Shown here: piece by piece, positions 9,425 to 18,432 of the stretch | Numbering within the stretch: the stretch's first letter is position 1 | Layout: the number at the start of each line of letters is the position of its first letter | NCBI GenBank assembly: GCA_025041175.1 | Contig: JAKCFJ010000001.1 | Coordinates: forward strand, 1,178,001-1,242,000 | Direction of reading: 5' to 3' | DNA: 64,000 nucleotides | Source of the DNA: Halobacteriales archaeon YIM A00010 | GTDB lineage: Archaea; Halobacteriota; Halobacteria; Halobacteriales; Haloarculaceae | The notes under the pieces: model-generated | The model's database searches: none | Seen by the model: only the letters and a program-made list of their open reading frames with translations | Told to the model about the DNA's origin: nothing | Translations under genes and position numbers: made by a program

Positions 9425-9434
9425 CGCCGGTTGA

Positions 9435-9629
9435 TCAACGAATTTTTTCGACAGCACTCTCGATCGCGAACCGCGACCGACGGATTGCCGAGTCCAGTCC
9501 CCCGTCGCTGGCTCGGACGTGAGCGTCTCGCGTGCCGCCTCGGCGTATCGCTGCTCCCGCAACCGCCGCGAGTCGAGCGAGCGCGTAGGCGATTCCGGCG
9601 GAGCCCGGTGCGAACCCACCGGTCCTCAT
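9435..9629 (-). pseudogene. Probable relic of a LanC-like (lanthionine cyclase) domain
   Basis: A 64-codon frame starts in the stop codon of the neighbouring membrane-protein gene (ATGA). Its beginning, GFAPGSAGIAYALARLAAVAG, resembles the LanC/LanM block usually read as GFAHGAAGIAxAL. The rest of the block continues in a different frame: about 60 bp downstream another frame reads QRYAEAARETLTSE, which matches the segment normally following it. The conserved histidine of the HG pair is proline here. This pattern fits a short, frameshifted remnant of a lanthionine-synthetase C-terminal domain. The call rests on remembered motif resemblance only. A real small hypothetical protein is the alternative. 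Confidence 0.35.
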
Positions 9630-9841
9630 CGCTGGCTTTTCGCGAGTTCGAGATTCCAGAACAGCCCGAAGTACGCGATGATACCCGCGATCATGAACAT
9701 GTAGTAGGCCCAGTCAGGTCCCTCGAGGACTCGAAAGAGGAGATCGACCATCGTCACCCAGACGATCGCGAAGACGAGGTCGACGAGCAGCCCCCACCGC
9801 TCTTCGCGGGCCTGCTGGAGCCACTCACGAGGGCTCGTCAT
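9626..9841 (-). CDS. Small two-helix membrane protein, haloarchaeal
   Basis: 71 residues. A short charged N-terminus (MTSPREWLQQAREERW) is followed by two hydrophobic segments (LLVDLVFAIVWVTMVDLLF and YYMFMIAGIIAYFGLFWNL) and a basic tail. It looks like a genuine small haloarchaeal membrane protein of unknown function. It stands convergent to the UspA gene, and its stop overlaps the start of the LanC-like relic frame. Confidence 0.7.
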   Translation of the reverse strand: MTSPREWLQQAREERWGLLVDLVFAIVWVTMVDLLFRVLEGPDWAYYMFMIAGIIAYFGLFWNLELAKSQR

Positions 9842-9988
9842 CGGCTTCTCACCCGGCTCGAGTCGCGCCGACTGGTTGTCATACGTGGGTCTTTCTCAGG
9901 GGGTCGAAAAAGCCTATCGACACTCAAGAGCGGCCGTTGCCGTAAATCCGGAGCACCGGCCGAGGACTGAACCTGCTTCGAACTCGGT

Positions 9989-12900
9989 TCACTCTGTGGC
10001 TTTCTGCGGGGCGAGCGGGTCGATAGTGAGCGCGAGATCGACCGTCGCATCGCGGTCGACGTTCGTGATCTCCCACTCCTTCCGGTAGCCGTCCTCGACC
10101 GCACCGATCGTTTCCGCACGGACTTCCCGCCGGACGAGATCGGTCCGTTGGGTGATGAGATCCGCGATCCGGTCGTCGTCGACCGCGATGTCGAGCCGGA
10201 TGCGCTGGGCGTTGTCGAGTTCCAAGTCGCTGCGCATCTCGTTGACCCGTCGCGTGACTTCCCGCGCGTACCCCTCGCTTCTGATCTCCGGTGTCAGGGC
10301 CGTATCGACGTACACGACCCCGGCGTCGAACGCCGTGCCTGTCACGTCCTCGGGCGTGTTGGTGACGATCTCGATCATCTCCTCGGTCAGCGAAACCGGT
10401 TCGTCGAGCACCGTCGAGACGGCCGCTTCGAGCGCCTCGACGGTCGGTTGTTCGACGTTTGCGTCGTTGAGCGCGTTCATGATCCGCCCCGCATCGTTGC
10501 CGTACTCCGGACCGAGCACGCTCATGTCCGCCTCGGCGGCGTATCGGAGCTCCTCCCACTGCTCGGTCGGCCCGACGAGCTGGATCTCTCGCGCGTTCAG
10601 CCGGTTTTTCAGGAGGTCGCGCCGTCGATCGACGGCCGTGGCGGCCGCCTCGGTCTCGGCGGCGACCACGATCCGCTCGACCGGCCACCGCAGGCTCCGT
10701 TCTGCTTGCTGTCTGGCGTTCGATCCGGCCTCCTCGACGTCCCGGACGGTCTCGATGTCGGCTTCGAGGGTCGGATCGTGCCAGCGATCCTCCGGTTCGG
10801 GCCAGTCACACATGTGGACAGTATCGAAGCCCGATTCTCCCGTGAGATTCTGGTACAACGACTCGGAAACGAAGGGAGCAAACGGCGCGAGCAGCGCGAC
10901 CGTCTCTTCGAGAACGGTGTACAGCGTGGCATAAGCCGCCGTCTTCGAGGGCGTCTCTTCTTGTGGCCACACGCGTTCACGAACCACCTGCACGTAAAAG
11001 CGCGAAACGTCCTCGACGACGAACTCGATGAGGCGGTCGAACGCCTTGTCCTGCTCGAACGCCTCCAGCCGCTCGGTCATTTCGGTCTCGACCGACTGCA
11101 GCCGAGAGAGGATCCACTCGTCGACGACCTCCGTCTGTGCGTCTTCGAGTTCGACGCTGCCGGGATCGAAGCTGTCGGCGCGCATGTACTGCAGCGAGAA
11201 GCGAAACACGTTCCAGAGGATGTTGAGCCGGCGTTTCATCTCGGCCACCTCGTCCCACGAGAACTTCATGTCGTCGGCTCTCGCGGTGAACGACAGCAGG
11301 AACGCCCGCATGGGATCGGTGCCGTACTCCTCGATCACCTCGTGGGGATCGACGAGGATGTCTTTGGATTTGGACATCGCCCGGCCGTCGGGCATCAGCG
11401 CCCAGCCGTGCATCAGCACCTGATCGTAGGGCACCTCGCCGAGCGCGGCAGTCCCCATACCCAGTTGGGACCAGAACCAGCCCCGCGTCTGGTCGTGGGC
11501 CTCGATGATGAGATCCGCGGGCCACAGCTCGTCGAAGTCGGTCTCGTTTTGTGGGTAGCCGATCGTCCCCCACGTCGCCACCGACGAATCCAGCCACACG
11601 TCGAACACGTCGCCAACGCGGGTGTACCTCTGCCCGTTCTCGGTGATGGTCAGCTCATCGACGGTGTCTTTGTGGAGATCAACCGTTTCAGGATCGATCT
11701 CCTGGTCCACGCGGTCGGCCAGCTCCTCGCGCGTGCCGACGACGATCGCCTCAGCCATCTCCCCCGACCACTCGTCGGGCGTCCAGATCGGGATCGGGAT
11801 GCCCCAGTAGCGCTGTCGGGAGACGTTCCAGTCCGGCGACGCCTCCACGAAGTCTTTGAACCGATTGTCGCGGGCCTCCTGGGGGTACCACTCGCTGTCC
11901 TCGACGTTGTCCAGCAGTTCGTCCTTTATCTCGGTGACAGTGATGAACCACTGGTCGGTGACGATCTGGATGATCCCTGTGTCACACCGCCAGCAGTGGC
12001 CGTAATCGTGGGACACCGTGTCCCGAGAGAGCAACAGCCCCTTGCGGTCGAGATCCGCCATGATCTCCGAATCCGCCTCTTTGACGAACTGGCCCGCGTA
12101 CTCGCCGGCGCGCTCGGTGAACACCCCGTCGGGACCGACCGGACAGACGATGGGGAGACCGAGCTCCTGGCCCCGCTCGAAGTCCTCCTCGCCGTGGCCC
12201 GGCGCGCTGTGAACGAGACCAGTGCGATCGATCTCCACGTAGTCGCCAGTGTGCACCTGTAGCGCGTCCTCCCCAGCGGGGTGGTCGGGCACTTGCTCCT
12301 CTAGGGGGTGCTCGTACTCCCAGCCCACCAACTCCTCGCCGTCGAACTCCTTGAGGACTTCGTAGGCCTCGTACCCACCCCGGTCGAGCACCGCATCGAC
12401 GCAGGACGCTTCAACGTACAACACCTCCGTTTCGCCGTTCTTCTCGGCCCGAACCGCTCGATACGTCGCATCGCCGTCGACGGCGACGAACGTGTTTGCC
12501 GGGATCGTCCACGGGGTGGTCGTCCAGATCACGAGCGACCCCTCGCGCCCGGCCAGCGGGAACTTCACGTAGATGGACGGATCCTCGACGACCGCATACT
12601 CCACCTCGTTGTTGGCGATGGCGGTCTCACACCGGGGACACTGGCTGATCGAGCGCTGGCCCTGCTCGACCAATCCGCGCTCGTGGGCCTGCTCGAATCC
12701 CCACCACGCGGCCTCCATGTACTCCGGTGAGACCGTTTTGTAAGGGTCCTCCCAGTCCATCCACACGCCAAACGACTGGAAATCCTCCTGGAGACCGTCT
12801 AACTGCTCCTCGGCGAACGATTTGCACTCATCGATGAAGTTCTGCTCTCCGAATTCCTCGATGTCCTTTTTGTTCTCGAAGCCCAGCCGTTCCTCGACGC

Positions 12901-13189
12901 GGGTTTCGATCGGCAGCCCGTGCATGTCGTACCCCGGCCGATCGGTCACGTCGTAGCCGGACATCCGAAGAAACCGGATGTAACAGTCTTTCAGCGTTTT
13001 GTTCCACGTGGTTCCCATGTGGGCCGACCCCGACGTGTACGGCGGTCCGTCAACGAAGAAATACGGCTGTTCACCCTCCCTGTGTGCTTTCGTCTGCTCG
13101 TAGGCGTCGACCGCATCCCAATACTCGGCGGTCGTAGACTCGACCGCGTGGGGATCGTAACGGTCGTCCACCTCCTCGAACCGGCTCAT
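9989..13189 (-). CDS. ileS: Isoleucyl-tRNA synthetase
   Basis: About 1066 residues from the ATG at 13189; the frame extends eight codons further upstream. It is a class I aminoacyl-tRNA synthetase that charges tRNA-Ile, with an editing domain against valine. The HIGH-type motif appears as SAHMGT within YTSGSAHMGTTWNKTLKD, the KMSKS loop as GRAMSKSKDILVDP, and cysteine pairs CPRC and CWRC suggest zinc sites. Length and the long C-terminal anticodon-binding region match archaeal IleRS. It is monocistronic as far as can be seen. The 252-bp upstream gap contains a short G/C hairpin but no gene. Confidence 0.97.
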   Translation of the reverse strand: MSRFEEVDDRYDPHAVESTTAEYWDAVDAYEQTKAHREGEQPYFFVDGPPYTSGSAHMGTTWNKTLKDCYIRFLRMSGYDVTDRPGYDMHGLPIETRVEERLGFENKKDIEEFGEQNFIDECKSFAEEQLDGLQEDFQSFGVWMDWEDPYKTVSPEYMEAAWWGFEQAHERGLVEQGQRSISQCPRCETAIANNEVEYAVVEDPSIYVKFPLAGREGSLVIWTTTPWTIPANTFVAVDGDATYRAVRAEKNGETEVLYVEASCVDAVLDRGGYEAYEVLKEFDGEELVGWEYEHPLEEQVPDHPAGEDALQVHTGDYVEIDRTGLVHSAPGHGEEDFERGQELGLPIVCPVGPDGVFTERAGEYAGQFVKEADSEIMADLDRKGLLLSRDTVSHDYGHCWRCDTGIIQIVTDQWFITVTEIKDELLDNVEDSEWYPQEARDNRFKDFVEASPDWNVSRQRYWGIPIPIWTPDEWSGEMAEAIVVGTREELADRVDQEIDPETVDLHKDTVDELTITENGQRYTRVGDVFDVWLDSSVATWGTIGYPQNETDFDELWPADLIIEAHDQTRGWFWSQLGMGTAALGEVPYDQVLMHGWALMPDGRAMSKSKDILVDPHEVIEEYGTDPMRAFLLSFTARADDMKFSWDEVAEMKRRLNILWNVFRFSLQYMRADSFDPGSVELEDAQTEVVDEWILSRLQSVETEMTERLEAFEQDKAFDRLIEFVVEDVSRFYVQVVRERVWPQEETPSKTAAYATLYTVLEETVALLAPFAPFVSESLYQNLTGESGFDTVHMCDWPEPEDRWHDPTLEADIETVRDVEEAGSNARQQAERSLRWPVERIVVAAETEAAATAVDRRRDLLKNRLNAREIQLVGPTEQWEELRYAAEADMSVLGPEYGNDAGRIMNALNDANVEQPTVEALEAAVSTVLDEPVSLTEEMIEIVTNTPEDVTGTAFDAGVVYVDTALTPEIRSEGYAREVTRRVNEMRSDLELDNAQRIRLDIAVDDDRIADLITQRTDLVRREVRAETIGAVEDGYRKEWEITNVDRDATVDLALTIDPLAPQKATE

Positions 13190-13441
13190 GGAGGAGCTAT
13201 CCGCTCCGATCACTAAAGAGGGATCGGTCTGGCAGCTTCGGTTGCCTGCCCCTTTTGTTGGGGATCTTTAAGGAGGGGAGTGTCCCCGTTTACGCCCACG
13301 GTACTACGGAATCCGGCTTCGCCGATCGTCTCATTGTAGCTTCGATCCGACGATCATCCGGGCCGACCCTCGAAAATCATCGAGCGCCGGCACACAAATC
13401 ACCAATAAACATATTATAATTGGGAATGTATACCAGAATGA

Positions 13442-13705
13442 ATGACAAACAGAGAGCCGTTCGACACGATTCGATCGGTATTTCCGGATCTCGAGTCCAT
13501 CGTGATCGTTGGACTCGGTTTGGGGTCGGTGTTGTTCTTCCTCGATGCTGCCGGTGTCGACGTGATCGCTAATCTACAAGGATCTAGCGCGTCCGAGTTC
13601 GGAGGGGTAGGGTATATGGCCGGAGTGATGCTCGTTTCGAAGGCCGTTGAACGGTTTCGGGAGGCGATCGGCTCCGAGCGGGACGCTCCAACGGCAGGAC
13701 GTTGA
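13442..13705 (+). CDS. Small membrane protein of unknown function
   Basis: 87 residues with two hydrophobic stretches (SIVIVGLGLGSVLFFLDAAGV and a weaker one around YMAGVMLVSKAV). An AT-rich promoter-like sequence (CATATTATAATT) lies about 30 bp before the ATG, typical for leaderless haloarchaeal genes. No family was recognised. It is convergent to the coiled-coil membrane protein at 13732-14682. Confidence 0.6.
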   Translation: MTNREPFDTIRSVFPDLESIVIVGLGLGSVLFFLDAAGVDVIANLQGSSASEFGGVGYMAGVMLVSKAVERFREAIGSERDAPTAGR

Positions 13706-13731
13706 CACAGCCAATGCGTTCGGTTGTGGAC

Positions 13732-14682
13732 TCACACTCCGGTGTCATTCGATTCGCCACTCGCCTGTGGCGACGAGAGCACGTCCTCGAGCGTCATCTC
13801 CTCGGTGAGCTCTGCCCTCGGTAGTCGTATCCGTTCGGTGTACTCCTCGCCGAACACGTCCTCGTACGTGATTTCGAAGGAGAGATCGATCGCTTTGACT
13901 CCGTCCTCATAGAACACGCGCATTGCGTCCGTAAACCGACACGTCACGGTGTGTTTTCGCTCCTGGTCCGAGAGATCCTCCGAAACGTCCACGAGCACGC
14001 TCGTACCGATGTCCAGGCCCTCGGCGTACGGTGGTATCCGCGTCGACTGTTGCCGCGTATCGATGCGCGTGGCCGGGCAGATCGCGCGACCGCCACTGAC
14101 AGCGTCGTCCTCGGGCGGATCGATCAGCTCGATCTCCGACCGGACAGTGACGTTCAGCGCCGCGCCGAACGACAGATTCGTGGCGGTGAACTGGGCCATA
14201 TCCGCCGGCTCATCCCGGTCGGTAGCTCGAAGCCAGTCGATTTCGAGCGCTGGCGAGTACAGCGCGCGGTGTGTCGACTGTTGTTCCGTGAGCAGGCCCA
14301 CCGTCTGTTGGAGCTGCTCGGCCTGATCCTGGAGGGTCTCGATCTCCCCGAAGCGTCGTGTGCGCTGCTCACGAAGCAATCCAACACCCCGTTCTATCGC
14401 TTCGCTTTGGCGGAGGGTGGCTAGGAGAACGCCGCTCGTCAACAACAACACGGCGAGAATCCCCATGATGGCGAGCGCATCGGTCCGCGGCGCGATTCCG
14501 CGTTCGCTCAAAACGGTGGTGTACGCGAACGCAACAGCTCCTAGTACCCCGGCTAACACGATCGACATCGCAACGACGGTACGGAACGGCTGATCCAAGG
14601 CGAACGCGGGCAGCTTCGATTCCGGTTGTGATCGAGCACTGGCGGTAGAGTCGGTTGTCGCACCCATCTGTCTGGTATCCAT
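13732..14682 (-). CDS. Membrane-anchored coiled-coil protein of unknown function
   Basis: 316 residues. Two N-terminal hydrophobic helices (VVAMSIVLAGVLGAVAFAYTT and TDALAIMGILAVLLLTSGVLL) are followed by a glutamine-rich coiled coil (residues ~95-135) and a soluble beta-type domain of about 160 residues. The domain order suggests a membrane-tethered sensor or scaffold, but no family was recognised. Residues 1-6 may be an upstream extension: a second in-frame methionine is at codon 6. Confidence 0.7.
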   Translation of the reverse strand: MDTRQMGATTDSTASARSQPESKLPAFALDQPFRTVVAMSIVLAGVLGAVAFAYTTVLSERGIAPRTDALAIMGILAVLLLTSGVLLATLRQSEAIERGVGLLREQRTRRFGEIETLQDQAEQLQQTVGLLTEQQSTHRALYSPALEIDWLRATDRDEPADMAQFTATNLSFGAALNVTVRSEIELIDPPEDDAVSGGRAICPATRIDTRQQSTRIPPYAEGLDIGTSVLVDVSEDLSDQERKHTVTCRFTDAMRVFYEDGVKAIDLSFEITYEDVFGEEYTERIRLPRAELTEEMTLEDVLSSPQASGESNDTGV

Positions 14683-14767
14683 CTACGGTGTGACTGGTAA
14701 AACCTGTTGATCCGATTCCATCTACGACCGGTCTCGTGCGTTGCCCGCCGCGCTATCGCGCGGTGTG

Positions 14768-16591
14768 TCAGTCGATGACGACGAGTGGATCGCCCATGTC
14801 GACGCTTTGGCCTTCCTCGACAGCGACCTCGACGACGGTGCCGCCGTGGCTTGCGACGATGTCGTTTTCCATCTTCATCGCTTCGAGCACACAGAGCACG
14901 TCTCCCGCGTCGATCTCGTCGCCTTCGGAGACGTTCACCGAGAGGATTGTTCCCTGCATCTCCGCGGTGATACGCTCTCCCTCCGCAGTGGTGACGGGAC
15001 CATCAGCGCTCCCTCCACTGTCGCCACTCCCTGCGCTGGGGTTGGCTCCTGGGCTGGGGCGGGACTGGGCGTGTCCACCACGACCGTTCGTCGGGAGCGG
15101 TGGTGCGCCGCGTTCTTCGAGATTCACCTCGAAGCGCTTGCCGTTGACCTCGACGGTGAACTGGCGCTCGACGACCGATTCCTCTTCTGCGTCCGCCGGC
15201 GTTTCGGTGGGACCGGGTCCCCACCGGGTTTGGGCCTCCTCGATCGCGTTGGGATCGAGCTCGTTGTCGAGATACTTCGTGGTGTGTGCTCCCTCGACAA
15301 ATGCCTCGTCGGTGAGCATCAGCCGGTGGAACGGGATCACCGTAACGAGTCCCTCGATGTCGAACTCCGCGAGCGCCCGGCGCGAGCGCGCGATGCATTC
15401 CTCGCGGTCACTGCCGTAGACGATGAGCTTTGCGACCAACGAGTCGTACTCCCCGCTGATGGCGTCGCCCTCCCTGAGCGCGTCATCGAGGCGAACGCCG
15501 ATGCCGCCCGGCGGATCGTACGTGGTGAGCGTGCCGGTTTCGGGGGCGAACTCCTCCGCAGCGTTCTCGGCGTTGATGCGAAACTCCATCCCGTGGCCGT
15601 CGAACTCGATCTCTGACTGGCTGAACCCCAGCTCTTCGCCCGCGGCGACCCGGAGCTGCCATTTCACGATGTCGATGCCGGTGATCTCCTCGGTGACGGT
15701 ATGTTCGACCTGGATCCGGGTGTTGACTTCGAGGAAGTAGAAGTTGCCGTCCTCGACGAGGAATTCGACAGTGCCGGCGTTGGTGTACTCCGATTCGCGG
15801 ACGCCCCGGCGTGCGGCCTCGCCGATCTCCTCGCGCAGGTCGTCATCGAGCGCCGGCGAGGGCGCTTCCTCGACGACCTTCTGGTGGCGGCGTTGGAGTG
15901 AGCAGTCCCGTTCCCCGAGGTGGCGGACGTTGCCCTGCTGGTCGGCAATGATCTGCACCTCGATGTGACGCGGTCGTTCGAGATAGCGCTCGACGTACAC
16001 CGAGTCGTTGTCGAAGTACGCTTCGCCCTCGCGCTGGGCGCTTTCGAGCTGATCCTCGACCTCCTCGGCGTCTCGAACCACTTTCAGGCCGCGGCCCCCG
16101 CCGCCGCCTTCGGCTTTGATCGCCAGCGGATAGCCGTGTTCTTCACCGAACGCTGTGATCTCCTCGGAATCGGTGACCGGGTCGGTCGTCCCCGGCACGA
16201 TCGGCACGTCCGCGGCCTCCATCACCGTGCGTGCTTTCGTCTTTTCGCCCAACTGCTCCATCGACTCGCTCGAGGGTCCGATCCACGTGAGACCGCCTGT
16301 TTCTTCGACGAGAGCCGCGAACTCGGCGTTTTCAGCGAGGAATCCGTACCCCGGATGGACGGCGTCCGCGCCCGAACGGAGGGCCGCGTCCACAATCGTC
16401 TCCTGATCCAGATACGACTCGGCTGCACGAGCCGGACCGACGTTGTACGCCTCGTCGGCGTACCGGACGTGGCCGGCGTCCTTGTCTGCCTCACTGTAGA
16501 TTGCGACGGTGTCGACGCCAAGCTCCTCACACGCGCGCATTACACGGACGGCGATCTCCCCCCGATTCGCAATCAATACCTTCTCGAACAT
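14768..16591 (-). CDS. Biotin carboxylase / biotin carboxyl carrier subunit of acyl-CoA carboxylase
   Basis: 607 residues, starting at the classic [17 protein letters not shown] at 16591. The N-terminal two thirds are biotin carboxylase with an ATP-grasp domain (glycine-rich [12 protein letters not shown], and [18 protein letters not shown]). The C-terminus is a biotinyl carrier domain with the biotin-accepting lysine in [10 protein letters not shown] glycine/serine/proline-rich linker joins the two. The protein supplies carboxybiotin to a separate carboxyltransferase subunit, which is not encoded nearby. In haloarchaea such subunits serve propionyl-/acetyl-CoA carboxylation. A TATA-like TTTATAGG lies about 25 bp upstream of the ATG. 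Confidence 0.93.
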   Translation of the reverse strand: MFEKVLIANRGEIAVRVMRACEELGVDTVAIYSEADKDAGHVRYADEAYNVGPARAAESYLDQETIVDAALRSGADAVHPGYGFLAENAEFAALVEETGGLTWIGPSSESMEQLGEKTKARTVMEAADVPIVPGTTDPVTDSEEITAFGEEHGYPLAIKAEGGGGGRGLKVVRDAEEVEDQLESAQREGEAYFDNDSVYVERYLERPRHIEVQIIADQQGNVRHLGERDCSLQRRHQKVVEEAPSPALDDDLREEIGEAARRGVRESEYTNAGTVEFLVEDGNFYFLEVNTRIQVEHTVTEEITGIDIVKWQLRVAAGEELGFSQSEIEFDGHGMEFRINAENAAEEFAPETGTLTTYDPPGGIGVRLDDALREGDAISGEYDSLVAKLIVYGSDREECIARSRRALAEFDIEGLVTVIPFHRLMLTDEAFVEGAHTTKYLDNELDPNAIEEAQTRWGPGPTETPADAEEESVVERQFTVEVNGKRFEVNLEERGAPPLPTNGRGGHAQSRPSPGANPSAGSGDSGGSADGPVTTAEGERITAEMQGTILSVNVSEGDEIDAGDVLCVLEAMKMENDIVASHGGTVVEVAVEEGQSVDMGDPLVVID

Positions 16592-16836
16592 GGCTACCCC
16601 TATCAGGAGTTTCCCTATAAATCCACAGGTGATGGATCTCGAACGATCCACACAGATTAATTTCCTCCTCGCACCGCTCGTTTCGGCCACAGTGGACAGT
16701 CTCGCTCCTTCAGACAGCAGTTCGACGTTGCGGAGACCGCGCCTCAGTCGCGGCTATCGAGGAAGACGAGTGAGTGGCGGACGACACACGATTCACATCA
16801 CACCTTCGATATCGGGCTGTTCGCAGCCGTGGTTCA

Positions 16837-16935
16837 TACTGTCGGACAGAGCCACTACGGATTGAGACGGAATATCTATCTGCTGTCTGGCGGTTCAACC
16901 AGCATCTGCTAGTCGATCACCTCTGTCCGACAGTA
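16837..16935. mobile_element. MITE-like element, copy 1 (99 bp)
   Basis: A 99-bp non-coding element has 15-bp perfect terminal inverted repeats (TACTGTCGGACAGAG at 16837 and its complement ending at 16935). It is flanked by the direct trinucleotide TCA (16834-16836 and 16936-16938), a likely 3-bp target duplication. An internal stretch with TGCTGTCTGGCG is shared, in inverted orientation, with the element at 57643-57737. The rest of the 365-bp gap to the next gene holds only the carboxylase promoter and no recognisable gene. Confidence 0.75.
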
Positions 16936-16956
16936 TCAGTGTTCGAACAACCGGTG

Positions 16957-17277
16957 TCAGTCGATGCTTTCGAGTGAACAATCAGTAACCTCCACGCCCA
17001 TCTCGTCATCAATAACCAGTGTGAGGTGCTCGTTTTCGTACCTAATCGTCTGCTCGATAGTCCACGGGTCCTCGGAAAGGACACGGACACCGTTGTCGTT
17101 CGTACAAAAATCAGGGATCCAATGTGGCTTTGAAGAGATGTCCTGTCCCAGATAGTAGAAAAAGGCCGCGACTGCTGGATGATTCAGAACGTTCTCACCG
17201 GGTCTCGTCCCGAGAAACCCAGCACAGCGATCACATCTGTGTGTGATCCGGAACCCCTCATTGCTGGGACCGGACAT
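16957..17277 (-). CDS. C-terminal-domain fragment of a haloarchaeal HTH regulator (DUF7351-like)
   Basis: 106 residues. A zinc-knuckle-like CDRC is followed by the pattern [14 protein letters not shown] and a terminal beta segment ([24 protein letters not shown]). This looks like the C-terminal domain found behind an ArsR-type winged helix in many haloarchaeal regulators; the DUF name is given from memory. Here no helix-turn-helix precedes it. The frame begins only 13 bp downstream of the SnoaL-like gene, so it is either a stand-alone effector domain or a truncated gene. A MITE lies 22 bp beyond its stop. Confidence 0.5.
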   Translation of the reverse strand: MSGPSNEGFRITHRCDRCAGFLGTRPGENVLNHPAVAAFFYYLGQDISSKPHWIPDFCTNDNGVRVLSEDPWTIEQTIRYENEHLTLVIDDEMGVEVTDCSLESID

Positions 17278-17290
17278 CCGGACGAACGTC

Positions 17291-17623
17291 TTAGTCGCGT
17301 GTCGAACGCGAGTACGTTTTCAGCGAGACGATCGCGTCGTCTTCGACGGCGAACACGTCGACGAACTCGAACCATTTCTCGCCGCTCGCGTGGTCGAGGA
17401 CGCCCTGGGCGGCGACCGCACGGTCGCTTCGAAACACGTCGGCAATCTCGTGGGACGTATCGGTTTCGGGTCGTTCCTCGCGCATGAACCGGACGAACGC
17501 CTCGCGCCCGTCGATCGTCCGATCCGGACGGTCGTGGGTAAACTCGGGCGCAAGGACGGCCCGGAGCGCTTCGTAGTCGTGCTCGTCGATGGCGCGATAG
17601 TACTCGCGGGCGAGTTCGTCCAT
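17291..17623 (-). CDS. NTF2/SnoaL-like protein
   Basis: 110 residues from the ATG at 17623, the point where the homology-like part begins ([20 protein letters not shown]). The sequence shows the cone-shaped NTF2 fold pattern: an N-terminal helix, then the segment [20 protein letters not shown] and a C-terminal sheet ending [20 protein letters not shown]. Members include polyketide cyclases, ketosteroid isomerases and many uncharacterised proteins, so no substrate can be assigned. It is divergent from tsr3, with a 75-bp shared upstream region. Confidence 0.8.
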   Translation of the reverse strand: MDELAREYYRAIDEHDYEALRAVLAPEFTHDRPDRTIDGREAFVRFMREERPETDTSHEIADVFRSDRAVAAQGVLDHASGEKWFEFVDVFAVEDDAIVSLKTYSRSTRD

Positions 17624-17698
17624 GGGGGACCCACGCGCGGCGGTCCCATGAGCGCCGTGGTCGGTCGGCTTTTGGCAGTGGGCCGCCGAGTAACCGGT

Positions 17699-18196
17699 GT
17701 GGAGATCCACGTCCGATACGAGGGCGACGACGATCCCGAGAAATGCAGCGCCCGGACACTCGCGCGCTTCGATCTCGCACAACTGCACCGCTCAGCGCGT
17801 GCGACACCGCCGGGAATCGTTCTGAACCCCTTCGCCGACCGAGCGCTCTCGCCGGCCGACGCGGACCACACCGCGCTGGTTGCGCTGGACTGCTCGTGGG
17901 AGACCGCCGAGAAAGAGGCGTTCGAACTGCGCGGAACCCACCGAGCGCTCCCGTTTCTGGTGGCTGCCAACCCCGTGAACTACGGCCAGCCGTTCCAGCT
18001 CAACACCGTCGAAGCGTTCGCCGGCGCGCTGTGCATCCTCGGGGAACGCGAGCACGCGGAACAGCTGCTCTCGAAGTTCCGGTGGGGACACACGTTCCTC
18101 GAACTGAACGAGGAGCCGCTGTCACGGTACGCCGCGTGTGCCGACTCCGAGGCGGTGGTCGAAATTCAAGAGGAGTACCTCGCGGACGAGCAATGA
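17699..18196 (+). CDS. tsr3: rRNA aminocarboxypropyltransferase Tsr3 (DUF367)
   Basis: 165 residues beginning with a GTG at 17699, which gives the usual [20 protein letters not shown] start. Tsr3 transfers the 3-amino-3-carboxypropyl group of SAM to a hypermodified base in the small-subunit rRNA decoding region. Family-typical stretches are [36 protein letters not shown] and [16 protein letters not shown]. Longer upstream starts in the same frame would run through the divergent SnoaL-like gene and are rejected. Confidence 0.93.
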   Translation: MEIHVRYEGDDDPEKCSARTLARFDLAQLHRSARATPPGIVLNPFADRALSPADADHTALVALDCSWETAEKEAFELRGTHRALPFLVAANPVNYGQPFQLNTVEAFAGALCILGEREHAEQLLSKFRWGHTFLELNEEPLSRYAACADSEAVVEIQEEYLADEQ

Positions 18197-18215
18197 AACG
18201 GCAGGAACGCTGCTC

Positions 18216-18365
18216 TCAGACCGCGCGGTTCTCCTTTGCCTTCGATCTGAGATTCTTGTAGCCACACTTGCGGCAGCTGGTGGCGCGCTTTGAGTTGCGC
18301 GCGTTACAGCGCATGCAGATCTGCTTGTCGAGGAGTCGCTCCTCGGCCTCGGGGAAGCTAGCCAT
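18216..18365 (-). CDS. rpl40e: 50S ribosomal protein L40e
   Basis: A 49-residue basic protein with the C4 zinc ribbon CMRC-x10-CRKC and the ending [14 protein letters not shown]. It begins [20 protein letters not shown]. It matches archaeal L40e in size and cysteine spacing. The protein is unusually lysine/arginine-rich against the acidic proteome, as expected for rRNA binding. It is convergent to tsr3, with 19 bp between the stops. Confidence 0.95.
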   Translation of the reverse strand: MASFPEAEERLLDKQICMRCNARNSKRATSCRKCGYKNLRSKAKENRAV

Positions 18366-18432
18366 GTTTCCACTCAGTCGAGTCGGCTACTTAGGATTTC
18401 CGAGACCGACCGCGATCGGAGAGGAGAGCGTT

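Noticed and set aside
10148-12262. 704-codon plus-strand frame opposite ileS
   Set aside because: Antisense shadow; no domains, and ileS motifs are present on the other strand.
13190-13441. Possible tRNA or small RNA in the gap upstream of ileS
   Set aside because: Short G/C stems such as CCCC/GGGG occur, but no cloverleaf, TTCGAATC-like T-loop or conserved anticodon arm was found.
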